Shown in pieces: positions 42,563 through 51,557 of a stretch of 64,000 nucleotides of DNA. Source of the DNA: a bacterium. Its GTDB lineage: Bacteria > Desulfobacterota > DSWW01. The stretch covers positions 120,645 through 184,644 of the forward strand of contig JANQFG010000118.1 in the NCBI GenBank assembly GCA_028277985.1. The letters run 5' to 3'. The translations under genes and the position numbers were made by a program. Every line of letters starts with the position of its first letter. Position 1 is the stretch's first letter. Below the pieces are notes generated by a model. It saw only the letters and a list, made by a program, of their open reading frames with translations, searched no databases and had not been told where the DNA came from.

Positions 42563-43225
42563 TCATTCGAGATCGAACTGAAACGGAATTCTCACCCAGG
42601 TAGGCACCGCCTCACCGGCAAGGATCCCCGGCTTGAACCGCCATTTTTCGACGGCATCCAGAGCGGCTTCGTCAAAAACCCCTGCAGGCTCGGACCTCAC
42701 AATCCGAAACTTGCCGGGTTGCCCCTGGATGGATATGAGACAGCGGATCACCACTTTGCCCCGGAGTCCCTTCCGCTTGGCACCGAACGGAAACACGGCA
42801 GGTGCCTTTCGTATCACTCTGGGCGGGGTGTCCACTTCGGAGAGCTCGAATTCGATGGTCTTGAGCTCGTTCTTGAACTGCCGCATCCTACCCAGTGAGC
42901 CCACCTTCATTCCGACACCTCCACCCCCCATGTCGGTAGCGAACTCGAACTGGCTCACGTCCATCTTCGGCCGCCTCGGTGTCTTGGTGTGCTGCTTTTC
43001 CATCTTCTTGAGCTTTCGCTCTCTGAGCTCCCGTTGCTTGAGTTCCTCTGGAGGTTTGGGAGGCTTGACGTAAGCAATCATGATGGGTGCGTCGAAACCC
43101 TTCGGCTTCTCCCGCTCGGCCACCTGGGTGAGCAGCGGCAGGCCCGCGAACAGCAGCGCGTTTATAGCCAGCGTGGCTACAACGGCTACCGGATAGCGGC
43201 GACCTTCGCTCCTACTCGCCCTCAT
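42563..43225 (-). CDS. tonB: TonB energy-transducing protein
   Basis: 220 residues. N-terminal membrane anchor at 12-33 (VAVVATLAINALLFAGLPLL), a charged/proline periplasmic linker (YVKPPKPPEELKQ onward) and a C-terminal TonB domain with PPRVIRKAPAVFPF, GKVVIRCLISIQGQPG and ALDAVEKWRFKPGI. It transfers proton-motive energy from ExbB/ExbD to outer-membrane receptors such as the one at 57783. Shorter than E. coli TonB, as in TonB2-type systems. Its ATG overlaps the exbD stop by four bases (ATGA), so the two are translationally coupled. Confidence 0.94.
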   Translation of the reverse strand: MRASRSEGRRYPVAVVATLAINALLFAGLPLLTQVAEREKPKGFDAPIMIAYVKPPKPPEELKQRELRERKLKKMEKQHTKTPRRPKMDVSQFEFATDMGGGGVGMKVGSLGRMRQFKNELKTIEFELSEVDTPPRVIRKAPAVFPFGAKRKGLRGKVVIRCLISIQGQPGKFRIVRSEPAGVFDEAALDAVEKWRFKPGILAGEAVPTWVRIPFQFDLE

Positions 43226-43635
43226 TCAGGCCTCCTGGCCGCAACACTCACGTTCTTCACACCCGCAAGCCGGCAGGCGTCCAGCACCTGGATCACGGTC
43301 CCGGTGCGACTGTCCTTGTCGGCCGCTATCACGACCGATCCCTTCGGGGTCTCGGCAAGGAAGCGCTCCATGTAGGCCCTCACCGAGCGGATATCCAGGC
43401 TCCGGCCCTCCACGTAGATCGTTCCCTCGTGCGTGACGGCCACCACCAGGTTGGTCTTCTCCTTGGTCTCGGCGGAAGAGGCGATGGGTCGTTGCACTTC
43501 CACTCCGGCCTCCTTGACGAAGCTGGTCGTCACCAGGAAGAAGATGAGCAGGATGAAGACCATGTCGATCAGGGAGGCCATGTTCAATTCCGCGCCCCCG
43601 GATCGTTTCCCGCGCCTTGCTGTGAGTCTTGCCAT
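43222..43635 (-). CDS. exbD: ExbD/TolR-type biopolymer transport protein
   Basis: 137 residues with one membrane helix near residues 20-40 (MASLIDMVFILLIFFLVTTSF); the Asp in SLIDMVF is the conserved proton-path residue. The periplasmic domain ends in VIAADKDSRTGTVIQVLDACRLAGV, the usual ExbD pattern. It pairs with ExbB to energise TonB. It follows the short ExbB gene by 15 bases and overlaps tonB, so stoichiometry is probably set by coupling. Confidence 0.95.
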   Translation of the reverse strand: MARLTARRGKRSGGAELNMASLIDMVFILLIFFLVTTSFVKEAGVEVQRPIASSAETKEKTNLVVAVTHEGTIYVEGRSLDIRSVRAYMERFLAETPKGSVVIAADKDSRTGTVIQVLDACRLAGVKNVSVAARRPE

Positions 43636-43650
43636 GACCGTTCGCTTTCT

Positions 43651-44262
43651 CTATTTTGTGGAATCGATTTTGGCATGGGACATCAGGAGTCCGATGCAAA
43701 AGCGTTTCATTCGCTCCTTGTGCCTCTGGGCCTGCCGGGCCAGGTAGTTGGCGAAGAAGAGACCCGGGACGGCGACGATGAGGCCGGTCTGGGTGGTGAT
43801 GAGCGCTTCTGAAATGCCGGAAGCCAACGCCTTTGCGTTGCCCGTACCGTATTGCGAGATGACTGCAAAGGTGGAAATCATGCCCCCCACGGTCCCCAGC
43901 AAACCGAGCAGGGGGGCCACGCTGGCCAGGATGACGATCATCTTGGTCTGCCGGTCCAGTATCCCGTGCTGGCGGATCCGCAGGCTTTCGATGACGCTGC
44001 GATCCAGCTCCTGGTCGAAGGTTCGCCGTTCGAGGAAACGATCGACGATCTCCTTCTGCCAGGGAGCAACCTCGAGGTCGGGGTCATGGAACCGCTGGAT
44101 GATCTCCTCGATCTTCTTGTCGCCCTTTGAGAAAGCGCGCAGATCGATGTACTTCCTGACGATCAGATAGAACATCGCCACCGAAACACCGATCAGCGGG
44201 ATCATCACCCAGCCGCCGGTCTTGAGGTGCTCAAGCGTATTGGTCAGGACGTCCTCAAGCAC
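43651..44262 (-). CDS. exbB: ExbB/TolQ-type proton-channel protein (short form)
   Basis: 203 residues from GTG 44262, which overlaps the end of the upstream long ExbB gene by eight bases. Three membrane segments: about 17-35, 113-135 (MIVILASVAPLLGLLGTVGGM) and 150-175 (ALITTQTGLIVAVPGLFF). These are the MotA/TolQ/ExbB hallmarks. It forms the pentameric channel with ExbD. The presence of a second, longer ExbB relative next door matches the TonB2/TtpC type of system in Vibrio. Confidence 0.95.
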   Translation of the reverse strand: MLEDVLTNTLEHLKTGGWVMIPLIGVSVAMFYLIVRKYIDLRAFSKGDKKIEEIIQRFHDPDLEVAPWQKEIVDRFLERRTFDQELDRSVIESLRIRQHGILDRQTKMIVILASVAPLLGLLGTVGGMISTFAVISQYGTGNAKALASGISEALITTQTGLIVAVPGLFFANYLARQAQRHKERMKRFCIGLLMSHAKIDSTK

Positions 44263-45694
44263 TCTTTGCCTCTTCCTCTGTTATGGCGCCCGACTTCACG
44301 AGTGTCACCGTAAAGGCGGTCCCCTTCTCTTCCATGTCCCCGGAGATCTTGTCCACCCGGCGCTCCAGGAAGTGATGGGTGATCATGATCGGAATCGCAA
44401 CAGCCAGGCCGAACTGGGTTGTGAGAAGCGCTTCCGAGATGCCTCCCGACATCACCCGCGGGTCGCCCGTACCCACCACGGTGATCACCCGAAAGATATT
44501 GATCATGCCGGTCACGGTACCCAAGAGCCCAAGAAGCGGCGCGATCGCAGCCAGTACCGCCAGGGTGGGCAGAAACCGCTCGAGTCGCGGCATCTGCCGG
44601 AGAATGGCCTCCTGAAGCGCGTTTTCCAGCACCTCTTTGCTCGCGCCGATGTGGTTCAGGGCGCTCTCGAGCACCCTGCAGGTGGGTACCCGATTGTTCT
44701 GCTCACACTGGGACCTGCACGTCTGCCAGTCGCCTTTCTGTGCGGCAGCATCGATCTGCACCATGATCTCATCCGTGTCGGTCTTCGTGGTGCCCAACAC
44801 GATCAGACGCTCGATGATGAGGAGAAGAGCCAGGCCCGCCAGCACCAGGATGGGCCACATCAGGATGCCGCCCTGTTCCATGAATTCGCGCAGATCCGTC
44901 TCCTCGGTGAGCTGCGCAAAGACCGCACCACCCGAGGGATCCACAGGGAGCGCCGTGGACTCCTGGTCGAAGTAGCCCCGGATGGCCTTCTTCGCCCCCC
45001 GCGGGAGACTGCCCGCCACCGAAAAGAGGCGCTCGCCGCTCGGTTCCGGTTTCAGAAACCCGACCGTACCGTCAGGCAGGCGGTAATAGGCGGTTAGACG
45101 GCCCGCCCGGAGAATCTCGCCGGAAACGGTTTCGCCGTCGGTACCGATGAAATCTCCTTCATAGCGGTTGACCGTGCCGCCGGTTCCGAGCTCTCCAAAA
45201 TACAGATCCACCAGTGACTGGATGCCCTCGATACCCGGGAACCGCTTCGAGTCCATCATGGCGTTGACCATCTTGGCCCGCTCCGGGGCCTGGGCCGTTA
45301 TCGGGTTGTCACGGACCATGGAGACAGCATCCTTGAGTGCACCGCGCACGCTGCCTTCCACATCCTCCACGTCCCGGTGCTCCTCGGCCAGCTCGTTCTG
45401 CAACGTAAGCTCCTGCTGACTCAACTCCTCGAACTGGCTCTTGAGTACGTCCAGACGCTCGTCCGCCGCTTTCACCCGGCCTCTGAGTTCTGCAAGAATC
45501 ACCTCGAGCTCTGCCTTGTCCTTCTTGACCAACTCCCTGGTCAGCTTGGCGTCCTCGGCTGCGCGGCCCGCTTCTTTCTCGACTCCCTGCTGGACCGCCC
45601 CGAAATCCTGAACAGGTTGGGCGTGGGCATACGAGCAGAGAAGCCCAAGCCAGAGGGCAATCCCAAGAGTCAACACTGTCCTGTTTGTCTTCAT
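44255..45694 (-). CDS. TtpC-type long ExbB-family protein
   Basis: 479 residues: signal peptide 1-25, a periplasmic coiled-coil stretch about 30-130 (heptad-rich, AAEDAKLTRELVKKDKAELE), a beta-rich domain 150-250, then a membrane TolQ/ExbB domain from about 270 (ILMWPILVLAGLALLLIIE; LAVLAAIAPLLGLLGTVTGM; LLTTQFGLAVAIPIMI). This matches TtpC, the extra component required by TonB2 systems. It starts with ATG overlapping the DUF3450 stop (ATGA) and is the second gene of the operon. It likely links the proton channel to periplasmic partners. Confidence 0.9.
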   Translation of the reverse strand: MKTNRTVLTLGIALWLGLLCSYAHAQPVQDFGAVQQGVEKEAGRAAEDAKLTRELVKKDKAELEVILAELRGRVKAADERLDVLKSQFEELSQQELTLQNELAEEHRDVEDVEGSVRGALKDAVSMVRDNPITAQAPERAKMVNAMMDSKRFPGIEGIQSLVDLYFGELGTGGTVNRYEGDFIGTDGETVSGEILRAGRLTAYYRLPDGTVGFLKPEPSGERLFSVAGSLPRGAKKAIRGYFDQESTALPVDPSGGAVFAQLTEETDLREFMEQGGILMWPILVLAGLALLLIIERLIVLGTTKTDTDEIMVQIDAAAQKGDWQTCRSQCEQNNRVPTCRVLESALNHIGASKEVLENALQEAILRQMPRLERFLPTLAVLAAIAPLLGLLGTVTGMINIFRVITVVGTGDPRVMSGGISEALLTTQFGLAVAIPIMITHHFLERRVDKISGDMEEKGTAFTVTLVKSGAITEEEAKSA

Positions 45695-46452
45695 GGCGTC
45701 ACAACCCCCAAGGGTAGTTGAATCAGGTCAACACTCCGTTCCCGACGCGCCATGCCAAGGGCCTGGCGAATCTGTCGGGCATAGTTGTCCGGGATCGGCT
45801 CCCACCGGTTTTCCTTCGGGTCCCAGCGCCCGAGCTTCTTCCCGTCCAGGCTCTGGTAAAACATAGAAAGGCGCCCCAGCTGAAGAACGCTCACCACCGT
45901 ATCGACCCCATCGATCTCAAGGGTCTGGTCAGAGGCCGTGACGGCCCTGCCGTATGTAGCCTCCACCGCCAGGGCCTCGAACACACGGCGAAGCTTCTCG
46001 CCCAGGTCCAGGTGATAGTCGTTCATCGTGTTCTTCAAGAAATAGATACGCTGCTGGCGCTCTTCGGCCAGAAAAGGAAGATCCTCGGAGATGAAAGCCT
46101 CGAGACGGGCGACCACCTCCTCCAGGTAAGGCTCCAGGTTCTCGCGTAACTGCCGTGCCTCGAGCTTTCTGGTTTCGAGATCCGCGATCGTATCCTTCAT
46201 GCGCTGGACATAGGTCTCGTGCTTGCCCGTCTGGTACTCCAACCAGACCAGCCGGGTCTGAAGCTCCCGGATCTCGGTGACCAGATCCTGCTTCTCCAGG
46301 TTCCAGTCGTCCGCCTTCCCCTGGGCCTTCGCTTCGGTCTCGATGGCTCGGACCATCTTCTTCTTCACCTTCTGTGCTTTGCTCTCGGCCAGGGCTGCAG
46401 AAGGTACGAGCAAACACACCAGGACGAGTGTGCAGAGTATTCGACGAAACAT
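45691..46452 (-). CDS. DUF3450 family periplasmic protein of the Ton operon
   Basis: 253 residues from ATG 46452 (AAGGAGG seven bases before). Signal peptide 1-22 (SAALAES), a long coiled coil at 30-110 (VKKKMVRAIETEAKAQ, LETRKLEARQLRENLE) and a compact domain with TLEIDGVDTVVSVLQLGRLSMFYQSLDGKKLGRW. DUF3450 genes are regularly the first gene of TtpC-TonB2 operons. Its coiled coil could pair with that of TtpC. It is the first gene after the sigma-54 promoter at 46521-46536. Confidence 0.9.
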   Translation of the reverse strand: MFRRILCTLVLVCLLVPSAALAESKAQKVKKKMVRAIETEAKAQGKADDWNLEKQDLVTEIRELQTRLVWLEYQTGKHETYVQRMKDTIADLETRKLEARQLRENLEPYLEEVVARLEAFISEDLPFLAEERQQRIYFLKNTMNDYHLDLGEKLRRVFEALAVEATYGRAVTASDQTLEIDGVDTVVSVLQLGRLSMFYQSLDGKKLGRWDPKENRWEPIPDNYARQIRQALGMARRERSVDLIQLPLGVVTP

Positions 46453-46520
46453 GTCGCTTCCTCCTTGCCGGTTGCTCCGGAGTCGGGTCCTATCCAAAGG
46501 ACTCGAGCGTTACGTTTTCT

Positions 46521-46536
46521 GGCAATGGGTGTGCCA
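46521..46536 (-). promoter_or_regulatory. Sigma-54 (-24/-12) promoter of the Ton operon
   Basis: Minus strand: TGGCAC (46536-46531), ACCCA, TTGCC (46525-46521); the -24 hexamer is perfect and the GG-to-GC spacing is correct. The nine bases ACCCATTGC are identical to those of the aminotransferase promoter at 24301. The first gene, DUF3450, starts about 70 bases downstream. The rest of 46453-46637 shows nothing else. Confidence 0.82.
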
Positions 46537-46637
46537 CGATCTTATTCGAAAGAAAGCACACATTTTCTACTATTTGGATGTCTGCGCCTTCGGCGACTAT
46601 TCCAGGAAACCACTCATACGGCTTCTCTGGAAAACCG

Positions 46638-47306
46638 CTAGCCCGACACGGTCGCTTTCAGCTGCTCCAGCAGTGCGGGATCGTACTGGTTCAGGTACTG
46701 GTGGAACGGGTCTTCGCCCGGGTCCTTCTGCCATCGGTATTCCGCGGCAACAGCCATCTGCTCTGCCGCCGCGTCTCCCAACATTCCGGCAATGACCGCC
46801 AGGGCCATGTCCATGCCTGCCGACACCCCGGATGAGGTGACAAAGGGGCCGTCTTCCACCCAGCGGGCCTTGGCTACCCAGTCCACCTTGTCGCTCTGCT
46901 GCTCAGCAAGGTCGAAGAAGACCTTGTTGGAAGTTGCTTTGCGACCATCCAGCAAGCCCGCTTTTGCCAGCAACCAGGAGCCGGAGCAGACCGTCATGGT
47001 CGTCTTCGCCTTGGGCACACGTGTCTTGAGAAAATCCATCAGTGCCGGGTTGGTGAGCTCCCGCAGGCAGCCGAACCCCCCCGGCAGTAGAATCAGGTCC
47101 AAGTCCGGGCAATCCTTGAAGCAAACCTCTGCAAGTGCCTTCGGCCCTTGAAAGGACGCGACCGGCCCTGCGGTTTCCGCTACCATGAGAACCTGCACAA
47201 AGGGCTTGAGATTGCCGAACATCTCCAGGGGGCCGAACAGGTCGAGCAACTCAAAGCCTTCGTAGAGAACGGCACCCAAGGTCATCGAGGTTTTTTCTTC
47301 GGTCAT
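46638..47306 (-). CDS. DJ-1/PfpI family protein (glutamine amidotransferase-like, isonitrile hydratase-like)
   Basis: 222 residues from ATG 47306 (AAGGAG upstream). DJ-1/PfpI fold with nucleophile Cys107 in TVCSGSWLLA, the elbow after LLPGGFGC, and YEGFELLDLFGPLEMF at the start, closest to the isonitrile hydratase/ThiJ type. Activity could be hydration, deglycation or a chaperone role; the sequence does not decide. It lies 74 bases after the MBL-fold gene and 185 before the Ton operon. Confidence 0.87.
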   Translation of the reverse strand: MTEEKTSMTLGAVLYEGFELLDLFGPLEMFGNLKPFVQVLMVAETAGPVASFQGPKALAEVCFKDCPDLDLILLPGGFGCLRELTNPALMDFLKTRVPKAKTTMTVCSGSWLLAKAGLLDGRKATSNKVFFDLAEQQSDKVDWVAKARWVEDGPFVTSSGVSAGMDMALAVIAGMLGDAAAEQMAVAAEYRWQKDPGEDPFHQYLNQYDPALLEQLKATVSG

Positions 47307-47379
47307 TCCGGGGCTCCTTTTTCCCTGTTCTCCGGATCTCATGGAAGATGGGGTTCGAAAATCCTGTCACGGTTTCGGT

Positions 47380-48129
47380 TCAAAAAGGCAGTGTTTCCCC
47401 ATCACCCGGGATGATGAGCCTGGAAGAGGGGATTCCCTCTTGATCCGCTCTCTTTCGAAGTGTCTCACGGCTCACCCTGCAGTGGTCGAGAGCTTCCAGA
47501 TGGACGGCCACCACGGTTGCCTCGGGAGCGGCCTTCGCCGCTGCAATGGTCTGCTCATCATCCATGATGATGACTCCGTAACCCGGGATCTCTGCGCCAC
47601 CCGAGTGGGTGATGATGACATCCGGTTTCGTCGCCCTTATTGTCTCCTCCACCTCTTTGCACCAGATGCTGTCGCCCACCCAGTAGACCGTCGGCTCTCC
47701 CTCCGCCTGGAGAACGAATCCCGACACCTCCCCGGCGAATTCGAGTACTTTGCCGGTGCCATGCAGACCGCCCGTTCGGACGATGCTGATTCCTTGCCAG
47801 ATATGAGACGTGTCTACAGGAATCACGTTCCGAGACCCTTGTTCCGCCATTCTTCCTTCATCCCGAGGTTGACAGAACAATGGGATTTCCCTTGGCAGCA
47901 GGTTACCGGCCGTCGTGTCAAAATGATCCGGGTGGTCGTGGCTGACCAGCACTGCCTCCACCCCTTCTAACACGTCCTTTGCTGGAAACGGCAGCTCGAT
48001 CGTAGGGTTTCGCGCAATGCCCGCAACCGGCTCGAAATCGTCTTTCGGTGCGAGCATCGGATCGGTGAGGAAGAGATGGCCTCCGTAAGTCATTCTCATT
48101 GTTGCATTTCGGACAAGCTGTATTTTCAT
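47380..48129 (-). CDS. Metallo-beta-lactamase-fold hydrolase (UlaG-like)
   Basis: 249 residues if started at ATG 48129 (GGGATAGG upstream; ATG 48144 is an alternative without ribosome site). Metal motif H64-D-H66-P-D68-H69 (SHDHPDHF), later GDSIWC, ITHSGGAEIPG and VAVHLEALDHC, all UlaG/MBL-fold features. These enzymes hydrolyse lactones, phosphoesters or thioesters with Mn or Zn. The substrate is unknown; a lactone formed in the pathway is one idea. Ends 20 to 36 bases from the preceding hyuA-like gene on the same strand. Confidence 0.88.
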   Translation of the reverse strand: MKIQLVRNATMRMTYGGHLFLTDPMLAPKDDFEPVAGIARNPTIELPFPAKDVLEGVEAVLVSHDHPDHFDTTAGNLLPREIPLFCQPRDEGRMAEQGSRNVIPVDTSHIWQGISIVRTGGLHGTGKVLEFAGEVSGFVLQAEGEPTVYWVGDSIWCKEVEETIRATKPDVIITHSGGAEIPGYGVIIMDDEQTIAAAKAAPEATVVAVHLEALDHCRVSRETLRKRADQEGIPSSRLIIPGDGETLPF

Positions 48130-48164
48130 CCTATCCCATTTCATGCGGGCCGCTGCATCCGGCG

Positions 48165-50255
48165 CTACTGCAGGCCAGGGTGTAAGCCCGTCTCCTCGGT
48201 CTTCTGAGCCGATCCCGGTGGCGCGTCCGGCGCCCCTGCCAACCGCGCGCGAACCGTCCGGCCTTTGAAGACTTTACTGCCGTCATCCTCGGTCAGGATC
48301 CGGTCTTCGATGATGAATGCAACTTCCTCGGCGGAAGTCCCCGCCTTTCGCGCTTCTTCGGTCACCACGCGGGCCAGCTCATCACGCGCGAAATCGTCCG
48401 CCGCCTCGAGAGACGGAAACCGATGCGTACCTGCCAACCCGAGGACGTTGAATCCGTGCACCGGATCCACTGCGATCCGCAGACGCCGGGTTACGACCAC
48501 CTGGCTTGTGACCGCGCCGATCGCATTGGCCACGTCTGCGTGGTCGGGGACGACAACGTCTGCGTGAAGGTAGGCTGCAGCCCTCGGCAGGAATCGGCCC
48601 ACTGGTGCGCCGATGCCGACAACGGGGCGTTTCAGGCGGATTTCTGCAGCATAGTGACGACTCCCGCCGGAGAAGAGATTCGCCATCCACTCCTTGCATA
48701 CAGGGCAGGTGTGGATCGCGTCCGGATTGCTGTCCTCCCCAAGCTGTCGCTTTACCAGCTCCAGCGTCATCCGCTGCGTTAGCTTGGTAAGCAGTTGCTC
48801 CACCATCTCTTCGGCCGCCTGACCTGTCAGTCCGGCCATCAGACGGAGGTACCGCTCCGCGGCCGCCCGGTCCCATTGGGCAAATCGGCCGGTGAAATGG
48901 AGCAAGTCCATGGGCGTAGGACCGCTTCGGGCAATGATGCCTTTTGCTTCCAGTCGACCGATCTCCAACGCGCCCTCGTATGCGGCTTCGGTTCGATCGA
49001 TCAATTCCGCCACCGTAAACGGTCGGGTGCGCAGAAGGGAAACGACTTCCTGTGTCCTTGTCGCAAGATTGTCCGGCGGGCTGCCCGAAAGCGTGAGGAG
49101 GTTGAGCATATTCAAGGCCGCGGCGTAACGCTCGGGCTCCTGCTCCACATACGCCAGCGCCTCTTTCGTCCCCGGGTGGCACAACCCGGTCCACGACACG
49201 GGGGTCACGCGTCGCGGCCCTATTGTGAACTCGGATAGTCGTCGCTGAATGAGACTGTCTCCTCCCAGGCCGACCGTACGGATGGCAAGCGCCTTTACGT
49301 GGGTGCGATGCCCGCCCACGCTGGAACCCGCCTCGGAAATACAGACCGCGCCTTCTTCAAGGGCAGCCGTATCCGTGGTTGTTCCCCCCATGTCCAGCAC
49401 AAGGGCGTCTTCCAGACCCGTGAGATGTCTGGCCCCGCTTACGCTGGCTGCGGGCCCGGACAGAATCGTTTCCACGGGGCGTTCTGCCGCCGCTTCGGCA
49501 CTCATCAGCGTGCCATCCCCTTTCACCACGACGATGGGGGCTTCGATCCCGGCACCGGCGAGAACAAACTTGAGGTCTTCCAGCAGCCGGACCAGTCGAG
49601 GGATGAGCCGTGCATTGAACATGGCCGTGTAGGCTCGCGTCTTGAAATTGAGCAGATCCGACAGGTCGTGGCCGCAGGTCACCCCGCAGCCGGTCTCGTC
49701 TCGAATGGCGGCTTTGACGGCAAACTCATGTGCGGGATTCACGCTGCCGGCATATCCGGACACGGCAAAGGCCCTGACGCCTTCCCTCTCGACCATCCGC
49801 CGAGCTATGCGCCTCGCTTCAGACGTGTCCACAGGCTCGATCTCTTCGCCATTGATCTCGAGTTGTCCGCGAATGACGGCGACGGGGGAGTGGGGAATGT
49901 CTTCGGGTTCGAACAGACCGTAAGGAGGCATGATCAGCATACCGACCTTCTGGCCCTCCCCTTCCACAATGGCGTTCGTGGCCAGTGTCGTGGAAAGTGC
50001 GACGATCCGCACGCCAGGGAAATGACTCCCGTCCAACCCTGCAAGTGCCTCCCGGATCCCTTCCGAATAGTCCCACTTTGTTGTCAGGGATTTGTTCTTG
50101 CCGAGCAGTCGGCGACCGGAGATGTCGTAGACCACGGCATCGGTATAGGTCCCGCCCGCATCGATCCCGATACCGATGCGACTGTCCCCCTTGTCGCGGA
50201 CAACAGCCTTGTCGTTGCGGACTATGTTGCGGTCGGTACCGGGCCCTTCGTTCAT
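48165..50255 (-). CDS. Hydantoinase/oxoprolinase family ASKHA-fold protein (HyuA-like)
   Basis: 696 residues. ATP-binding signature IGIDAGGTYTDAVVYD near residues 27-42, then LDMGGTTTDTAALE and the HyuA-type segment SSVGGHRTHVKALAIRTVGLGGDS. Family members use ATP to open cyclic amides such as hydantoins or oxoproline, or to carboxylate ketones. There is no HyuB partner gene here, which is unusual for a hydantoinase. The C-terminus has CPVCKEW, a cysteine pair that could bind metal. In this corrinoid context an alternative is ATP-driven reductive activation, a role of another ASKHA protein (RACo), but that is speculative. Confidence 0.82.
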   Translation of the reverse strand: MNEGPGTDRNIVRNDKAVVRDKGDSRIGIGIDAGGTYTDAVVYDISGRRLLGKNKSLTTKWDYSEGIREALAGLDGSHFPGVRIVALSTTLATNAIVEGEGQKVGMLIMPPYGLFEPEDIPHSPVAVIRGQLEINGEEIEPVDTSEARRIARRMVEREGVRAFAVSGYAGSVNPAHEFAVKAAIRDETGCGVTCGHDLSDLLNFKTRAYTAMFNARLIPRLVRLLEDLKFVLAGAGIEAPIVVVKGDGTLMSAEAAAERPVETILSGPAASVSGARHLTGLEDALVLDMGGTTTDTAALEEGAVCISEAGSSVGGHRTHVKALAIRTVGLGGDSLIQRRLSEFTIGPRRVTPVSWTGLCHPGTKEALAYVEQEPERYAAALNMLNLLTLSGSPPDNLATRTQEVVSLLRTRPFTVAELIDRTEAAYEGALEIGRLEAKGIIARSGPTPMDLLHFTGRFAQWDRAAAERYLRLMAGLTGQAAEEMVEQLLTKLTQRMTLELVKRQLGEDSNPDAIHTCPVCKEWMANLFSGGSRHYAAEIRLKRPVVGIGAPVGRFLPRAAAYLHADVVVPDHADVANAIGAVTSQVVVTRRLRIAVDPVHGFNVLGLAGTHRFPSLEAADDFARDELARVVTEEARKAGTSAEEVAFIIEDRILTEDDGSKVFKGRTVRARLAGAPDAPPGSAQKTEETGLHPGLQ

Positions 50256-50311
50256 GACCTCATCCGTTTTTTTGACGATGCTCCTTCATACCCACGGCAC
50301 GTCTCCGGCCT

Positions 50312-51514
50312 TTAGCAGCAGAGATTCTCGATCACTGTCGCGACGCCCTGGCCACCGCCGCAGCAAGTGCTGAACAGCCCGTACCGGCCGCCGCGCCGGA
50401 TCAACTCGCGGACGGCAAACATGGCGATGCGGGCGCCGGACGCTCCGTTGGCGTGCCCAAAGGCGATGGCGCCGCCCCAGGGATTCCACTTCTCCCGGTC
50501 CACCGTTTCGCCCGTCTGGTTTTCCAACTCCTTGATAACGGCCAGATTCTGCACGGCAAAGGCCTCGTTGCACTCCATGACTTCCATGTCCGAGAGCCTC
50601 AGTCCGGCGAGCTTGAGCGCCTTCGGAATCGCGTAGGCAGGTCCGATGCCCATGATCTTCGGGTCCACCCCGACCTCGGCGCTGCACACCCATCGGACGA
50701 GGGGAGTGTAGCCGAGCTCTTTCGCCTTATCGGCGGACATCAAAAGGACCACCGCTGCTCCGTCGTTCTGGCCCGATGCATTTCCCGCTGTAACCGTGCC
50801 TCCCGGGGTCACGGGCCTGAGCTTTGCCAGCGCCTCCAAGGTGGTTTCAGGTCGCGGGTGCTCGTCCTTGTCGATAATGATTTCCGGCGTCTTCCGGGTG
50901 GCGGGTATGGTGATCGGCGCGATATCCTGCTTCAGGTACCCCGCCTCTTCAGCAGCCTTGGCACGCATCTGGCTCGCATAGGAGAATTCGTCCGACGCCT
51001 CCCGGGGGATCTCGTACATCTTCTGGAGCCTTTCGGCAGTGTCGATCATGGTTGTATTGTCTTCCGGCAGGGGCGAAACCTCGGGGGCCACCGGCATGGG
51101 CGGAACCATCCGGTAGGGCGGCGTAGCCATGGAGAACTTGATCGGCATCTGGCTGTGGGATTCGGCGCCGCCCGCGATGATCACGTCGGCCATGCCGCAG
51201 GCGATCTTCCACGCCGCGTGGTTGATGTTGTCGATGGCCGTGCCGCAGGCCATCTCCACATAGGAGGACGGCACCTCGTATCCCAGACCCGCCGCGATCG
51301 TGGCCCACCGCGCCGGGGCCATCGCCTTGATGCAATGGAAACCGGTTCCCATGAACACAGCATCCAGGGTGCCTTTGTTCTGGATGTCCGTCTTGTCCAC
51401 GAGGCCTCGAATCGCGATGCCGCCGAGCTGTGAGGTAACGATATCTTTCAGATCACCGGCCATGCGGCCGAAGGGGGTTCGTGCACCATCCACGATGACG
51501 ACTTCCTTGTTCAT
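50312..51514 (-). CDS. Thiolase (acetyl-CoA C-acyltransferase)
   Basis: 400 residues from ATG 51514 (GAGGAG seven bases upstream). Nucleophile C90 in MACGTAIDNIN, the NEAFA motif (CNEAFAVQN), catalytic His in AFGHANGASGARI and the second Cys in TCCGGGQG. Most thiolases read GHPxGxSG; the change to GHAN is a mild variant. It cleaves beta-ketoacyl-CoA or joins two acyl-CoAs. It stands between the corrinoid reactivation gene and the HyuA-like gene, giving the locus its own thiolytic step along with the dehydrogenase at 37546. Confidence 0.94.
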   Translation of the reverse strand: MNKEVVIVDGARTPFGRMAGDLKDIVTSQLGGIAIRGLVDKTDIQNKGTLDAVFMGTGFHCIKAMAPARWATIAAGLGYEVPSSYVEMACGTAIDNINHAAWKIACGMADVIIAGGAESHSQMPIKFSMATPPYRMVPPMPVAPEVSPLPEDNTTMIDTAERLQKMYEIPREASDEFSYASQMRAKAAEEAGYLKQDIAPITIPATRKTPEIIIDKDEHPRPETTLEALAKLRPVTPGGTVTAGNASGQNDGAAVVLLMSADKAKELGYTPLVRWVCSAEVGVDPKIMGIGPAYAIPKALKLAGLRLSDMEVMECNEAFAVQNLAVIKELENQTGETVDREKWNPWGGAIAFGHANGASGARIAMFAVRELIRRGGRYGLFSTCCGGGQGVATVIENLCC

Positions 51515-51557
51515 GAAATGACTCCTCTTTCTTCCGGGTTTTCTATGCGACTCTCTC

